A DNA stretch of 64,000 bases. Source: Acholoe squamosa. Lineage: Eukaryota; Annelida; Polychaeta; Phyllodocida; Polynoidae. Below, one piece after another: positions 24,795-35,352 of this stretch; position 1 is the stretch's first letter, and every line of letters starts with the position of its first letter. The stretch is taken from the NCBI GenBank assembly GCA_949317995.1, contig OX439046.1, positions 75,826,786-75,890,785 on the forward strand. Direction: 5' to 3'. A model generated the notes under the pieces. The model was not told the DNA's origin, did no database searches, and saw only the letters and a program-made list of their open reading frames with translations. The position numbers and the translations under genes are program-made.

Positions 24795-25663
24795 AGGGGT
24801 CAACCAGCCAACCACAGTGTAGGAGGTGGAGATCAGAACGCAGCCATTAGAGCCTGCCTAAGGATTAATGATCCAAGAAATATGCATGTCAAAGACTTGT
24901 ACATACAAGCAAAAATGTTACCTATTGACTTACGTAGGCTGTACATGCAGCTGACCACGTGTCACAGGCTGGTTTTCAGCGGACAAGCGCTGGTAGCCCC
25001 CTCCATTGGAACTAGGGGTACCTCAGCCCCCAAAATTTTACAGGGGGCCCCCAAACTGGTCAGTTTGATAAATGATCCTATCTATCAGGCCCATTCCCAA
25101 TGGAACGCCCTTGATCCGGCACTTAGATGGTTGGTTAACAAGGAGAATTTTAAAAAAAGCAATAAAAAAGCGTATAGTCTCCTCCTTCTATAGTAACTGG
25201 AACCCCAACTACCCCTGTCTGCTGTATGAAGGCTTCACTATCCTGTAGCCTGATTTACATGATAGCTCCTACTAGTAGCTCATCTCTAAGCGCTGAGCCA
25301 GCCTGGGTCATGATAGTCACCTTACCAACTTGCGGTATATGAACTGTTCACATGAACTTATGTTAGGAAGAAGAGATTCTTGAGCCCCCTGCTCATACTG
25401 TGTTGTCCAGTCTGTCCTGTGCAGTGTACTATGACTCGTTTAGGTTATTTACACCTAATATTCAACTTGCGCCATTAAGGTTGTAACTCATGTAAGGACT
25501 CTATTGTAAGATCTTCTCCATATGTATGAAAATGGCTGCGGCACCTGTGGGATCTACCCTTACATGGCTCCCCTAGGTGTAATATGCAGGTGGAGCATCG
25601 CGATGACGAATTGTACTTACTCCTAGAAATAAAAATGTTTAAAACTTAAAACTTGAAACTTGA
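24795..25663 (+). pseudogene. LINE (non-LTR retrotransposon) 3' fragment: RT C-terminus and 3' UTR
   Basis: The open frame from about 24828 to the stop after 25190 translates to the C-terminal tail of a non-LTR reverse transcriptase polyprotein. An AAIRACLRINDPR block is followed by VKDLY and KMLPIDLRRL (the usual HxxDxLxxLxWLPI-type segment). Then comes YQAHSQWNALDPALRWL, matching the conserved RxxxxWNxLPxxLR tail, and a final basic FKKSNKKAY. About 460 bp of 3' UTR follow, ending with AATAAAAATG and short repeats of AAAACTTAAAACTTGAAACT, the type of microsatellite-like tail used by CR1/L2-like elements. The catalytic domains and 5' part are missing, consistent with 5' truncation. Clade not assigned. 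Confidence 0.8.
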
Positions 25664-26069
25664 TCTAGCTACCAATCCAATATGAAGACCCCACAGAAAC
25701 TAATGCTTTTATCAGAAAGGTACCAACAGCAGCCAGCACCTTTATGATAAAACTCTTCTAAATCTGTGTAAGGATGAACAGTTTCAGAAACGATGAGCCG
25801 CAAAATGGCGGCGTTACATGTCCTACATCCTAGCAGTCTGACCCCGGAATGTCTGACAAGGCTTATGTCGATCTGTCACACACCCATCTCATCTATTAAC
25901 CACCCCTAGCCATGGGTGGAGTTAGGTGTGTCACATTGATAGGAATGGTTGACGCGCCACTCGACAGAAGCAGCCATTTGTCAGTCCCGCAGTGAATGTG
26001 ACGTCATCCATCTTTACTGTGGGGCTTCTTAGACCATAAAACAATATAAAGAGAAGGTTAAATGATGCA
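25664..26069. other. Spacer between the two LINE fragments
   Basis: No gene recognised. It contains the YY1-like CAAAATGGCGGCG at 25801-25813 and a CRE octamer TGACGTCA at 25999-26006. Confidence 0.5.
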
Positions 26070-26638
26070 CATATTCAGAAATACAACCAGTACATTGATA
26101 ACCCAGAGAATACTGGCAAGTGTAGGATTATCAAGATGTGTAGAGATGATCTCAATGACATTTATGAAGAGCGTGAATACCTAATGCATACAGAATCACC
26201 TAAAATTAAAACCATTATTGCTTAACTCCGGACTGACAATAACTGTACACTTGACAGCCTGTCAAGAAGATATAGAGGAAAGAAACCTGTCAATTCTAAG
26301 TGCACATTTTGTAATGCTGTGCAAGATGTCAATCATGTCTTCTTACATTGTAACATGCCCGAGATGAGAAATGCACAGTCAGTGTTTGAAACAAAATACC
26401 TCAAGTTCATTGATTACTAAAAAAAAACACGATGACACTAGGAAACTTTCTCAAATACTAGCAGTGGCCCCATATTGCAAATCATCTAAAAGGCCAGGAG
26501 CTCTGAACTGTATATACTCATATATAAAATCTGTCTACAACATTGTTAATGAAAACCTGGTGCTGACATAAGTGTACCTGTACATTAGTCAATAAAGCCA
26601 TCTTGAATCTTGAATCTTGAATCTTGAATCTTAGACGT
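26070..26638 (+). pseudogene. Second LINE 3' fragment: C-terminal CCHC zinc-finger tail
   Basis: One frame runs from 26070 to a stop at 26418-26420 with a single in-frame TAA at 26223-26225. It reads as the end of a LINE ORF2: LRTDNNCTLDS, then a basic RRYRGKK, then CTFCNAVQDVNHVFLHC, a C-x2-C-x7-H-x4-C zinc knuckle typical after the RT domain of CR1/L2/I-type elements. The 3' end is AATAAAGCCATCTTGAATC followed by about four CTTGAAT units, a different tail from the element at 24795, so these are two families. One stop and a broken 3' frame make it a dead copy. Confidence 0.82.
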
Positions 26639-27081
26639 GTGAGTCTCAGATGCTTTACTTCTTTTTTTTTTAATTTCATTTTCGGAGGTCTAACCTCCAC
26701 TGAGAATACCAACACATACATATATTACATATTTGTAGTTGCTGGGTGGTTTGGAAATGAAATGTCAGTATGAACTTTAATGAACTTGTGTGACATCGGC
26801 CATAATATTAAATAATACGCATATACTGAGGATTGCAGTACCATTTTTTGTCCCTATATAATTACTCAAACAGAGCCGGCCCTTATTAAGGACCCTGGGC
26901 CAAATACCTCTGAAGCAAGGTTAACCGACAGCAGACCCGAACCTGGGGAAGTCCATTTGAGGTGAAAAATACTGATTGTCCTGGGGAAATGGTGTGAAAA
27001 TTATCACTTCTTCGCCTGACCATAAAATGTATGACCGCTCTGGTCCCCATTGATGCATGGCTTGGATCATGCTCCATCTAT
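26639..27081. other. Unique non-coding stretch
   Basis: T-run at 26661-26671. Nothing else recognised. Confidence 0.5.
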
Positions 27082-27287
27082 TACCGTATACATAGTGGCC
27101 CGTTTTAGCGCACCTGCGGTAATATATATATTTCAGTCTATGACTTGCCCTGCGCTTATACGAGACCTGCGGTTATTTGAAGTATAAAAATGTATGGAAA
27201 ATCAAATTTTAAAACCTCCCTCTACCCTGCGCTAAAACGAGACCTGCGCTAATTTGAGAACCTGCGCTAAAACGGGCCACTACGGTA
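27082..27287. mobile_element. TACCGTA MITE with iterated GCGCTAA words (206 bp)
   Basis: The left end TACCGTA...TGGCCCGTTTTAGCGC is mirrored by the right end GCGCTAAAACGGGCCACTACGGTA. The interior repeats CCTGCGCTAA/CCTGCGCTTATACGAGACC words. Related termini occur at 43351-43544 and 48110-48303. No coding capacity. Confidence 0.85.
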
Positions 27288-27884
27288 GATGAAAGAGGTG
27301 GCGGAATGTGCTTCTCCATTAATTCTTAATCATTTATTCTTTCTCATAAAAATTGAAAAGTCAGTGGGTTGCAGGAATTGTCCTAACCTCCATCATCGGA
27401 AACCACAAGACGCTCTGAGGGCTAACAGATCTCGAGTGATATTGACTTGTCTATAGTATTAGTCATTTTGTAAGTGACGTATGCCTGTGTTGGGAGAGTG
27501 AGAGATGATTGTGGGGGAAGAGTGAAGACAGACGTAGAATCAGCCAAGTGATTTACGTGATTACGGACTGAGTGACTCGTGCATGGGAGTGGTGGGGGTG
27601 GGAGGGTGGGGGAGGAGGTTATGAGTAAGGATGGATCTACTCCATATTTCTAACCCCAAATCCTCCCACTAGTTTGATGGGTTGAGGGTTCCCATGTGAT
27701 GTATTCACCCCCACCCCCTATTATCGCCCCTTTAACCATTTAGAGGTAACATTATGCCCCCATAGGTTCATTTTCCTTGGCCAAGGCTCTGATGGTGCCT
27801 CGATCGCTCTGATCACGTGGCACCTTCATGGCCCTCGATACTTATGTACCCTGACTACTACCGTGGGTATCAACCCTCTGGTTC
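27288..27884. other. Unique non-coding stretch
   Basis: G-rich run (GGTGGGGGTGGGAGGG) at 27591-27625, potentially quadruplex-forming. No gene seen. Confidence 0.5.
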
Positions 27885-27992
27885 TGCCATGATGCATCAA
27901 ACAGCCCTGGTGCTTCACTCACAGGGACTTCATTCATGCATCATGGCAACATGATGCATGAATGCATCATGCCTCCCCAGCAGGGTTACCCT
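27885..27992. repeat. GCATCATG-family MITE fragment
   Basis: CATGATGCATCAAACAGCC, then ATGCATCATGGCAACATGAT and ATGCATCATGCC, followed by CAGCAGGGTTA near the right end. A rearranged or decayed copy. Confidence 0.6.
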
Positions 27993-28454
27993 GCCCCCTA
28001 TATATCTGTTAGCCTCTTACCTCTATCTAACACCACCAGGTAGCAGCACATGTACGAGGCATGCGCACACACACGGGGATCTATGAGGGTTATGACCTTG
28101 GGTAGGTACAAGGTCACGGGGTTATCAGGTACACCTTGGTCACCATGTATTATAAGGTGTAGGAAGGTGAAGGTAACATGGGGAAATACTTGGCATGGTG
28201 AATGATACTGCACAATATTGCTGACAATTCATGTTTGCCTCATAATTGTTCCTGGATTCATTCCAAATATCATGACCTACCCGTAACTGATGTTTTTTTG
28301 TTGTTGTTATTTTTCCTTTCATCTACTTTAAACAGTCTCCTTATCATTGTTACCCTTCTCATTTCTCTACCGCTCTCTCTTTTTGCTGCTCCCTACATCT
28401 TCCCTCATCCAGTCTCCAAACACCTTCAGCCCCCCGTTATCCCTCAAGGAGCCG

Positions 28455-28960
28455 GTGATGCAGGAGTGCATCACGTCCTATGGTCGGCACGATCCTCTAA
28501 TGAAGAACTGGAGGGGGTTGCTCCTATTGTAAAGGGAGCTGTGAGTATGTGCCCTCTTTTTTAAACAATCCGTGCACTACTTCACCAAAGTACTTGCACT
28601 CACCACATCAGTCTGAAAAGTCACCTGCCTTGTTTAAAACAGAGAGAGCTGCACTATCCGGTACCTACTCATGTCACACAATCTATAGTATATTATACTG
28701 ACTGACTTCTCCCAACTAGGTACCTACTCAAGTATACCTCTTTTTTAGCACCGTACTTGAATACCTACTTGTGAGCAACAAAAGGGACAAGTTATAGCTA
28801 CATGAAAAGAAAGGACTGGAAACAAGGGCATTTTTAGCCAGCTCTTCCTTTTACTATAGGAGCAACACCCTCCTGACTGCAAAGCAGCGTTTTATTGGAG
28901 CATCATGGTGAGCCCCTAGAGGTGCACCAACCCCTTGATGCGTGAATGTAACCATGGTGA
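28455..28960 (+). mobile_element. GCATCATG-family copy split by a second MITE
   Basis: The left piece, 28455-28509, has GATGCAGGAGTGCATCA and GGTCGGCACGATCC, then TAATGAAGAACTGG. The right piece from 28874 has CAGCGTTTTATTGGAGCATC and resumes the family order exactly where the left piece stops. The GGAGGG MITE at 28510-28873 sits between them, a nested insertion in the loop. Confidence 0.65.
28510..28873 (+). mobile_element. GGAGGGTGTTGCTCC MITE, copy 2 (364 bp)
   Basis: Full-length copy with both TIRs (left GGAGGGGGTTGCTCCTATTG, right GGAGCAACACCCTCC) and the complete conserved interior. Open frames on the left side (28202-28564) are chance. Confidence 0.9.
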
Positions 28961-29072
28961 GTTACACACTAGGGTTACAGCCATACATTATGATAACCAC
29001 ATTACCACCCTGGGAGTGTTAAGCACCTCTACACCATTCTTCTCCTCCCTCCTCTTGACTTCCCTCTGGCAG

Positions 29073-29213
29073 CGCATGCAGCTGGCTTCCATCGCCGGAA
29101 GCGGAACACCCACTACCGGACGTGCAGTAGGTCGCGCAGTGAGTGCCGGGAAGGGCTCTTCTTGTCCACCTGGTGGGCCTGGGGCGAACTACACCTCACC
29201 ACCTTATCACTGA
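29073..29213 (+). CDS. Candidate terminal exon of an unknown gene (46 codons plus stop)
   Basis: A strong pyrimidine tract (29036-29068, CTTCTCCTCC... TTCCCTCTGG) ends in CAG at 29070-29072, a good splice acceptor. The following 141 bp stay open in phase 0 to a TGA at 29211-29213. The segment is GC-richer than its surroundings and encodes a low-complexity Gly/Ala/Pro/Thr peptide (RMQLASIAGSGTPTTG... ending PPGGPGANYTSPPYH). I recognise no domain. The upstream part of the same frame runs into MITE sequence, so if real the exon must be joined to an exon outside the visible set. No polyadenylation signal was confirmed. This is a hypothesis from base composition and the acceptor only. Confidence 0.28.
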   Translation, partial: RMQLASIAGSGTPTTGRAVGRAVSAGKGSSCPPGGPGANYTSPPYH

Positions 29214-30210
29214 TACCCACCTCCAAATTCTAAACCCTATAGCACTACATGCTTTTCTCCAACCCGGCAGGGTGCTCTCCCTATTCCCACCTCCAATCCC
29301 CTCTCATGTCGCACTGATTGCCTTTATATTATCAATGTAAGGTTCATCAAACTGCTTAACGCTAACTCCTATGGACACCTTACAGCCTCGTTTCAAAGTC
29401 ATTATATATGCCACTAGCTGGTCTGGAGCTGCTTCCTGCGACCCAAACTGATAAGGTGGGACCAGCATGTCCCTGGAAGTGGGTGTTAACCAGGGACAAG
29501 GTACCCATCATGGTATGTCTTAGCAGTGGGTTTTAGCTCAACCAGCGAAATTCAAGATGGTGACTCCACTAGTCCTCCATACTGATTCCTATACGGGTGT
29601 ACACCATCAGCAGTTTTATATGGAGAAGATGGAGATGGAGAATTCTCATCAACTGGTTGATTAGAAATTATTTGAATATTTGGCAAAGTTAATTTAAGAA
29701 GAAACTGATTCATGTGCTCCTTAGAGTGTAGGGCGAAAGGTGAGGTGATTGTACCCTGTGCTGTAGAAGGTGGAGAGGGGAGTGGTGTTTGCAGGAGAGA
29801 GGTGAGTTGAGGATTTTGGGGTTTGGTTAAGTTAAGGTGGGAAAGTTCCCAGGGGAGGCTTACAACAAGTATGACCTGTCTCTGACCTCCACTCACCCCA
29901 CACCCATGATCCTCACCCTCACACACACACACACACACACAGGTGAGATCTTACAGCCTTAGATCTCAAACAGGCAGACCAGCAATCTACTCTTATAATA
30001 CCGTAAAAACCTGCATATATAAGTTGCATCCTGAAGAAAATGCTCATTAGCTACCATAGTCTATAATGTATAAGCCACGCCCTGATTTCAGTGTAATTCT
30101 ATAAGGAACACCAACGGTCTACTACTGGCGCTTATTTGCTGGTGTCTATGGTGCCTGATGACCGCACCGTTGCACAATCAGACACTTAACAAGAAATGCC
30201 GTTGTGACCG
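29214..30210. other. Non-coding stretch with a dispersed repeat
   Basis: 29440-29580 is a diverged homologue of 62340-62515: GTCCCTGGAAGTGG, CCAGGGACAAGG, ATGTCTTA and CTCCATACTG occur in the same order. A (CA)n tract lies at 29920-29942. 30002-30110 has ACCGTA and TATAAG words like those in other MITE ends. No gene seen. Confidence 0.5.
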
Positions 30211-30211
30211 C

Positions 30212-30340
30212 GTAAAAAAACGCCTCCCACTGTTATTTTGTATTGTGAGACCTCATCACATGGGGCAAATGAAATCATCATAGCGCACTCCCGTACCGCT
30301 CCGCGGTACTGCCGCTACGCGGCGTGGGAGGCGCTAAAAA
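30212..30340. repeat. Inverted repeat with paired GC-rich hairpins
   Basis: The outer arms AAAAAAACGCCTCCCAC (30213-30229) and GTGGGAGGCGCTAAAAAA face each other. Inside are two consecutive CpG-rich hairpins: GTACCGC-TCC-GCGGTAC (30293-30309) and GCCGC-TAC-GCGGC (30311-30323). Probably a MITE or a structured element; function unknown. Confidence 0.7.
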
Positions 30341-30752
30341 AGAGAAGAATGGCGGCTTTCCAGGTTATTGAACTCAAAAACAGGGACGACCCATAAAGTC
30401 ATCAATTTAGAAATAAAACAGGCTAATACAGCTTGAAATCTGTGCCAATCTGGTCATATCTTTTTATTCTATTTTCAACATGACATAATATCTTAAGTGG
30501 GTCAGCCATGAAAGCTTATTTTACTCTAGTGGACCTGGCTATATAGAGAGCACCTGGCAGATACCACCGGTCATCATAACGGCTTCCACAGAGCCTGATA
30601 TCAGCTGAAGATCGTAACAATAACAAAGCTGAATCTTTGGAATAATCTTTAATTTCTTTTCTAAAAACCTGTGTGTGAGTTTGACATGATGAAATACTGG
30701 CGTCAGTTGAATATCAATATCACTGTTGTTTAGAGCTTCAACATATGATAGC

Positions 30753-31115
30753 CAGGAGCGTGTTGCTCCTATGGTAAAAAGAGCTGTCAGTAGGTGCCCT
30801 CTTTTCAAAAGAAGTCACGCTCTGCTTCACCATTCAACTTGCACTCACCACATTAGTCTGAAAAGTCACCTGCCTTGTTTAAAACAGAGAGAGCTGCACT
30901 ATCAGGTACCTACTCATGTCACTCACTCTATAGTATATTATATTGACTGACTTCTCCCAACTAGGTACCTACTCAAATCCCCCTTTTTTAACATACTTGA
31001 ATGGCCACTTGTGAGCAACAAAAGGCACAAGTTATAGGTACATGAAAAGAAAGGACCGGAAACAAGGGCATTTTTAGCCAGCTCTTCCTTTTACTATAGG
31101 AGCAACACCCTCCTG
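30753..31115 (+). mobile_element. GGAGGGTGTTGCTCC MITE, copy 3
   Basis: Starts CAGGAGCGTGTTGCTCC and ends GGAGCAACACCCTCCTG, with the full conserved interior. It is followed 9 bp later by copy 4 in the same orientation. The short frame at 30726-30950 is a shadow. Confidence 0.9.
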
Positions 31116-31124
31116 AAATGACTT

Positions 31125-31490
31125 CAGGAGCTTGTTGCTCCTATCGTAAAAAAGGCTGTCAGTAGGTACCCTCTTTTCAAAAGAAGTCATGCTCTGCTTC
31201 ACTATTCAACTTGCACTCACCTTATTAGTATGAAAAGTCACCTGCCTTGTTTAGAACAGAGAGAGCTGCACTATCAGGTATCTACTCATGTCACACACTC
31301 TATAGTATATTATACTGACTGACTTCTCCCAACTAGGTACCTACTCAAATCCCCCTTTTTTAGCACCATACTTGTATGACCACTTGTGAGCAACAAAAGG
31401 GACAAGTTATAGCTACATAAAAAGAAAGGACTGGAAATGAGGACATTTTTAGCCAGCTCTTCCTTTTACTATAGGAGCAACACCCTCCTG
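31125..31490 (+). mobile_element. GGAGGGTGTTGCTCC MITE, copy 4
   Basis: Starts CAGGAGCTTGTTGCTCC and ends GGAGCAACACCCTCCTG. It is more similar to copy 3 than to the others (both share GTCAGTAGGT and TTCAAAAGAAGTCA), suggesting a local tandem duplication or insertion of sister copies. Confidence 0.9.
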
Positions 31491-32149
31491 ATTTGTTCCC
31501 AGTCAAATTTAGCAATATCTCATTCTGCTGCCCATCCTTAAATCGACCTCCCCCTTCATCTTAAGAACGATAACATATCATTCACTTTTTATCGCCCATC
31601 AGTCATGACATGTAGGGCCTTGCCTATACAACCTCGTTTTGAGCTTTTAGAGATAACCCTATCCTCATCCTTTCAATCTACCCCCACTCCTACTACCATG
31701 GTCCCTATCCATGTAACAGTACTATCAGATCAGCACTCAGTGATGTGTGTAACGCAGCCCATGCTAACATGTCTTTCTGGTACCGGAAGCTGATGTCTGA
31801 TTGTGGGGGTGACTTCCGGTCTGTTACACAGACATGTCCTACACTGGTACCCTGTGCTGATCTATAATGGGTGTATATACAGAGGAAGGCAGTGGGGTAG
31901 CAAAGGGACTTACTATAAAAAAAAAAAAAACACCGCCAGTCACCGGCTCTAACCAGCAGATTTGCCGATGGACCAGCAGAAATTGCCAGATTGCCAAATG
32001 CCTGGCTGTAATTTTGGGACCTAGGCCTAAATTTTAGTTTTTATGTCTTGCAAATCGAACTCTTACTAAGGGTTTCACAACTTTAAAAAAACATATTACT
32101 TGTTATAATTTAAAGAATTAAATGAATGCAGCCCTGTTCAGCAAGATGA
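31491..32149. other. Non-coding stretch with one inverted repeat
   Basis: 31727-31862 folds: AGATCAGCAC faces GTGCTGATCT, CATGTC faces GACATG, and ACCGGAAG faces CTTCCGGT in the inner part. A-run at 31917-31931. No gene seen. Confidence 0.5.
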
Positions 32150-32325
32150 CAGGACTGCATTGATGCATCATGGCGACCTTATATCGGGTTGATCCGCTCC
32201 TGGAGGGTCGGCATGATGCTCCAATGAAGTGCTGGCGAGCAGTCTCATGATCCCTTCATTGTAGCATCATGACAACCAATGGATATGATACTGTCTTGCA
32301 TCAGCAGCGCTTAAAGGCTTAAAAA
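32150..32325 (+). mobile_element. GCATCATG-family MITE copy
   Basis: TTGATGCATCATGGCGACC, GGGTCGGCATGATGCTCCAA, TGAAGTGCTGGCGAGCAGTC and GCATCATGACAACCAATGG follow the block order of 47706-47948. The right end reads TGCATCAGCAGCGCTTAAAG and then GCTTAA, a mutated GGG-TTAA terminus. The left terminus is missing. Confidence 0.75.
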
Positions 32326-33062
32326 GGTTAGGTAGAATTATAAAACATGCCTTCTGAGAATAGATGACCGTGGTATAAACATGTGTATCATACAGGTGTC
32401 TCCCCCCCCCCCCATTCTCTGTAGACCTATACTTTATAGGCCTATACCCTACCCCATATACTGTACCCCCTCCCCACCCTAGACAACACATACACAAAAA
32501 CTGCACCATCAGCACTTTTTATACACCACCACCACCACCCAGGGTCCCAGACATAGACTAACTCCTACAGCCTTTACCTATAGACAGCAGTAACAGACAC
32601 ACCGGGATGTTTATACATCAGACACCTGTAGCCATAATTATGAATGTAGGCCCCAATGGTGAATGGGCTGAAGGCAGCAGAAATACAGCAGTGCCCAGGC
32701 TCTTATAAATTTCACTATCACTTTATCTCCAGTGCATGTACAAGACATTGATTATAGTGTGAATTTCGATTTCAAATCTACCCCGGTGCTTATTGGACAC
32801 CGGTGCATATTGAAAGACTCGGAGTCACTACTTCTTGAGGTGTATCTTCTTTGATGCACCAAACCAAAGTTACTTGGAGTCATGTCTCATGCCATATTCA
32901 TCCAGCCTATGTTCTGATCATGATACCTCATTGCAGCTATATATGGTAAATTACTGACCCAAACTGCATTCAAAGACTGCCATGTTGAACTTGGTATTCA
33001 GAAAGCAGAAATATTGAAATTGGTTCACCAATTTTAATTCAAAGCCTTTGCTGGAGCATGCC
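32326..33062. other. Unique non-coding stretch
   Basis: C-run at 32402-32414 and (CAC)n at about 32526-32540. No gene or RNA recognised. Confidence 0.5.
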
Positions 33063-33713
33063 AGGAGGTTAATTCAAAAGGTCCTGGGATTTCTACCCCT
33101 GTGATCTTAGTGTAGGCACATATCATAAGACCTAGCCAGTCTACCCTATCTAATGCAGTGGTTGCAGGCCAGTCAGGCACAGAAAGTCCTGAGATCACTT
33201 CACTATTCCTTTTCCAGCCATAAGATCACTGCAAACTTAGTGAAATAATTGCATAGTGGTTTCACCTGAGTACAAGAGCAATCACAGGGAACACTCCTGT
33301 TCCCAAGAGTGAATGCCCCTGTGGATACATATAGAGGGGAGGGAGGATGTTTGCTGAGAGTCATTGAGGGCTACTCAGGCTACTCAGGCATGAAGTGCAC
33401 TTGAATACTGTACGGGGTCAACTGCACCCTATACTCTATAAGTAGCTCATATAGGGGGGGGGGGCGCTTTTGTAATCACTCTTGTGAGAAGGAGTGTTTC
33501 CACTGCTATTCTTTCAGTATGGGCCTCTTGCCCCTGTGTACAGTGTGTTCTACTTAGAATGGTGTAGGATGGCTGAGGCTAAGATCACTGTGATCTTATT
33601 GCTGGCTGTGAAAAGGCAAGACAGTCTAATCTTAAGATCGCTTAATTGGATAAGACAGAATAATTCCTAAGATCACTGAGGTAGCGATCCCAGGACCTTT
33701 TGAATTAACCTCC
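33063..33713 (+). mobile_element. GGAGGTTAATTCAAAAG MITE, copy 2 (about 650 bp)
   Basis: Left end GGAGGTTAATTCAAAAGGTC, right end its reverse complement closing in TTGAATTAACCTCC. The TIR extends about 50 bp to GTGATCTTA/TAAGATCAC. It aligns along its length with 17747-18409. No transposase. Confidence 0.9.
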
Positions 33714-34781
33714 AGGTACACTGTAACCACTTGGTCTAGACGCACAAGGGGGCCAGGGTATATTTACCTGCTCGGATACTATAAATCAGACCTGAATATA
33801 AAACCTATAAATCTTGGTCAGGAAAACTAGATACTGAAACATGCCATGACATCAGCCGGCAGGCAAAGGGTACCATGAACTATGCTATATATCATTTTAC
33901 AATGCATTGTTTTCCTAAAGTGCTTACTTCTTCATTAAATGAAGAATCAGTCCCTATATGTTATGGTACATTCTACTGATTATCTAGTAGTTGCCCACGT
34001 CTTTAGATTAGCCTATCTCATCAGCTGTTCTTTTATTTTGAGAACTTATAACTCATTTCCTTGAGACCCCAGCAGCTAGGTAAATGGGCAATGGTGATAT
34101 TATTAGATTTGACAGAGAACCATTGCCTGGTATTCTTTACCAAAATAGCAAATTTTGTTATCATTTTTTTATTTCTCTTTTTTAGGAAAATGGCAGCCCT
34201 GTGTGGTTTAAAACCTTGGTTGGGTGTAAGTAACAAGATGTCCTCATTCTGCTGCAGGTGTCTGTAGAGGTACACCTTTCACTCACCAGGTGGCGTCAGC
34301 TTCTAGAAATACCTGCCACGGCCTGGGTAGACATTGAGGGTCTACATAGATCAAGTCCTGCCACACACATATCAGTAAATTCAGACAGGGACTGACCTGA
34401 GAGTGCATGCTATCTTCTTCATGCTGGGGGCTTTTGCTGATATGACAAAGTGCTGTTCAATACATTATAATGAACAGCACTCCATTACAGCCACGTTTGG
34501 GGATAACCCTTCAACTTCCACTCACCTCCTTATGATAACTCAGAAATATTTTTGGCATTGTATATTATTTGACTGCATTTTGGGCAATATAAAATAAGTT
34601 AAGACAGAAAAGAAATTAGGGTGAAGTACTGTTTTGGTGAATCTATCTTTTTCCTGTTTTGGCAAGACCCTCCAGGGGTCTGTTACTCAGAAGTAGCTAG
34701 AATATTTAGGTACCTGCACCATCTGTTCTGTGATCTTAGGGGATCTGTTCTACTCTCAGGTGATCTTCCAGTGATACTCTT
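33714..34781. other. Unique non-coding stretch
   Basis: No gene supported. Overlapping short frames on both strands at 34033-34275 are uninformative. 34683-34781 contains degenerate GTGATCTT words that look like worn precursor units of the following array. Confidence 0.5.
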
Positions 34782-35352
34782 TGGTGATCTTACTGGACTG
34801 ATGAGAGCAAGATTGGTGCTCTTAGGTGATCTTACATGGCTGGTGAGAGCAAGATTGGTGCTCTTAAGTGATCTTACAGGGCTGGTGAGAGCAAGATTGG
34901 TGCTCTTAGGTGATCTTACAGAGCTGGTGAGAGCAAGATTGGTGCTCTTAGGTGATCTTACAGGGCTGGTGAGAGCAAGATTGGTGCTCTTAAGTGATCT
35001 TACAGGGCTGGTGAGAGCAAGATTGGTGCTCTTAAGTGATCTTACAGGGCTGGTGAGAGCAAGATTGGTGCTCTTAAGTGATCTTACAGGGCTGGTGAGA
35101 GCAAGATTGGTGCTCTTAGGTGATCTTACAGAGCTGGTGAGAGCAAGATTGGTGCTCTTAGGTGATCTTACAGAGCTGGTGAGAGCAAGATTGGTGCTCT
35201 TAAGTGATCTTACAGGGCTGGTGAGAGCAAGATTGGTGCTCTTAAGTGATCTTACAGGGCTGGTGAGAGCAAGATTGGTGCTCTTAGGTGATCTTACAGA
35301 GCTGGTGAGAGCAAGATTGGTGCTCTTAGGTGATCTTACAGGGCTGATCAGA
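34782..35352. repeat. 42-bp minisatellite, about 13.6 units, open in frame on both strands
   Basis: The unit contains GTGATCTTACAGGGCTGGTG, AGAGCAAGATTGGTGCTCTT and A/GG. Only a few positions vary (AAG/AGG, GGG/GAG). Because 42 is a multiple of 3 and the unit lacks stops in two opposed frames, the plus strand carries a 245-codon frame (34621-35358; repeat LVRARLVLLGDLTG) and the minus strand a 237-codon frame (34683-35396; repeat SLKSTNLALTSPVR). Neither has a domain outside the repeat, a signal peptide or visible splice context. Each unit also has a 6-bp hairpin AGAGCA/TGCTCT. I call it a minisatellite, not a gene. Confidence 0.93.

Noticed and set aside
24795..26638. A single LINE covering both fragments
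   Set aside because: Each fragment has its own C-terminal coding tail and its own, different, 3' repeat, so they are two elements.
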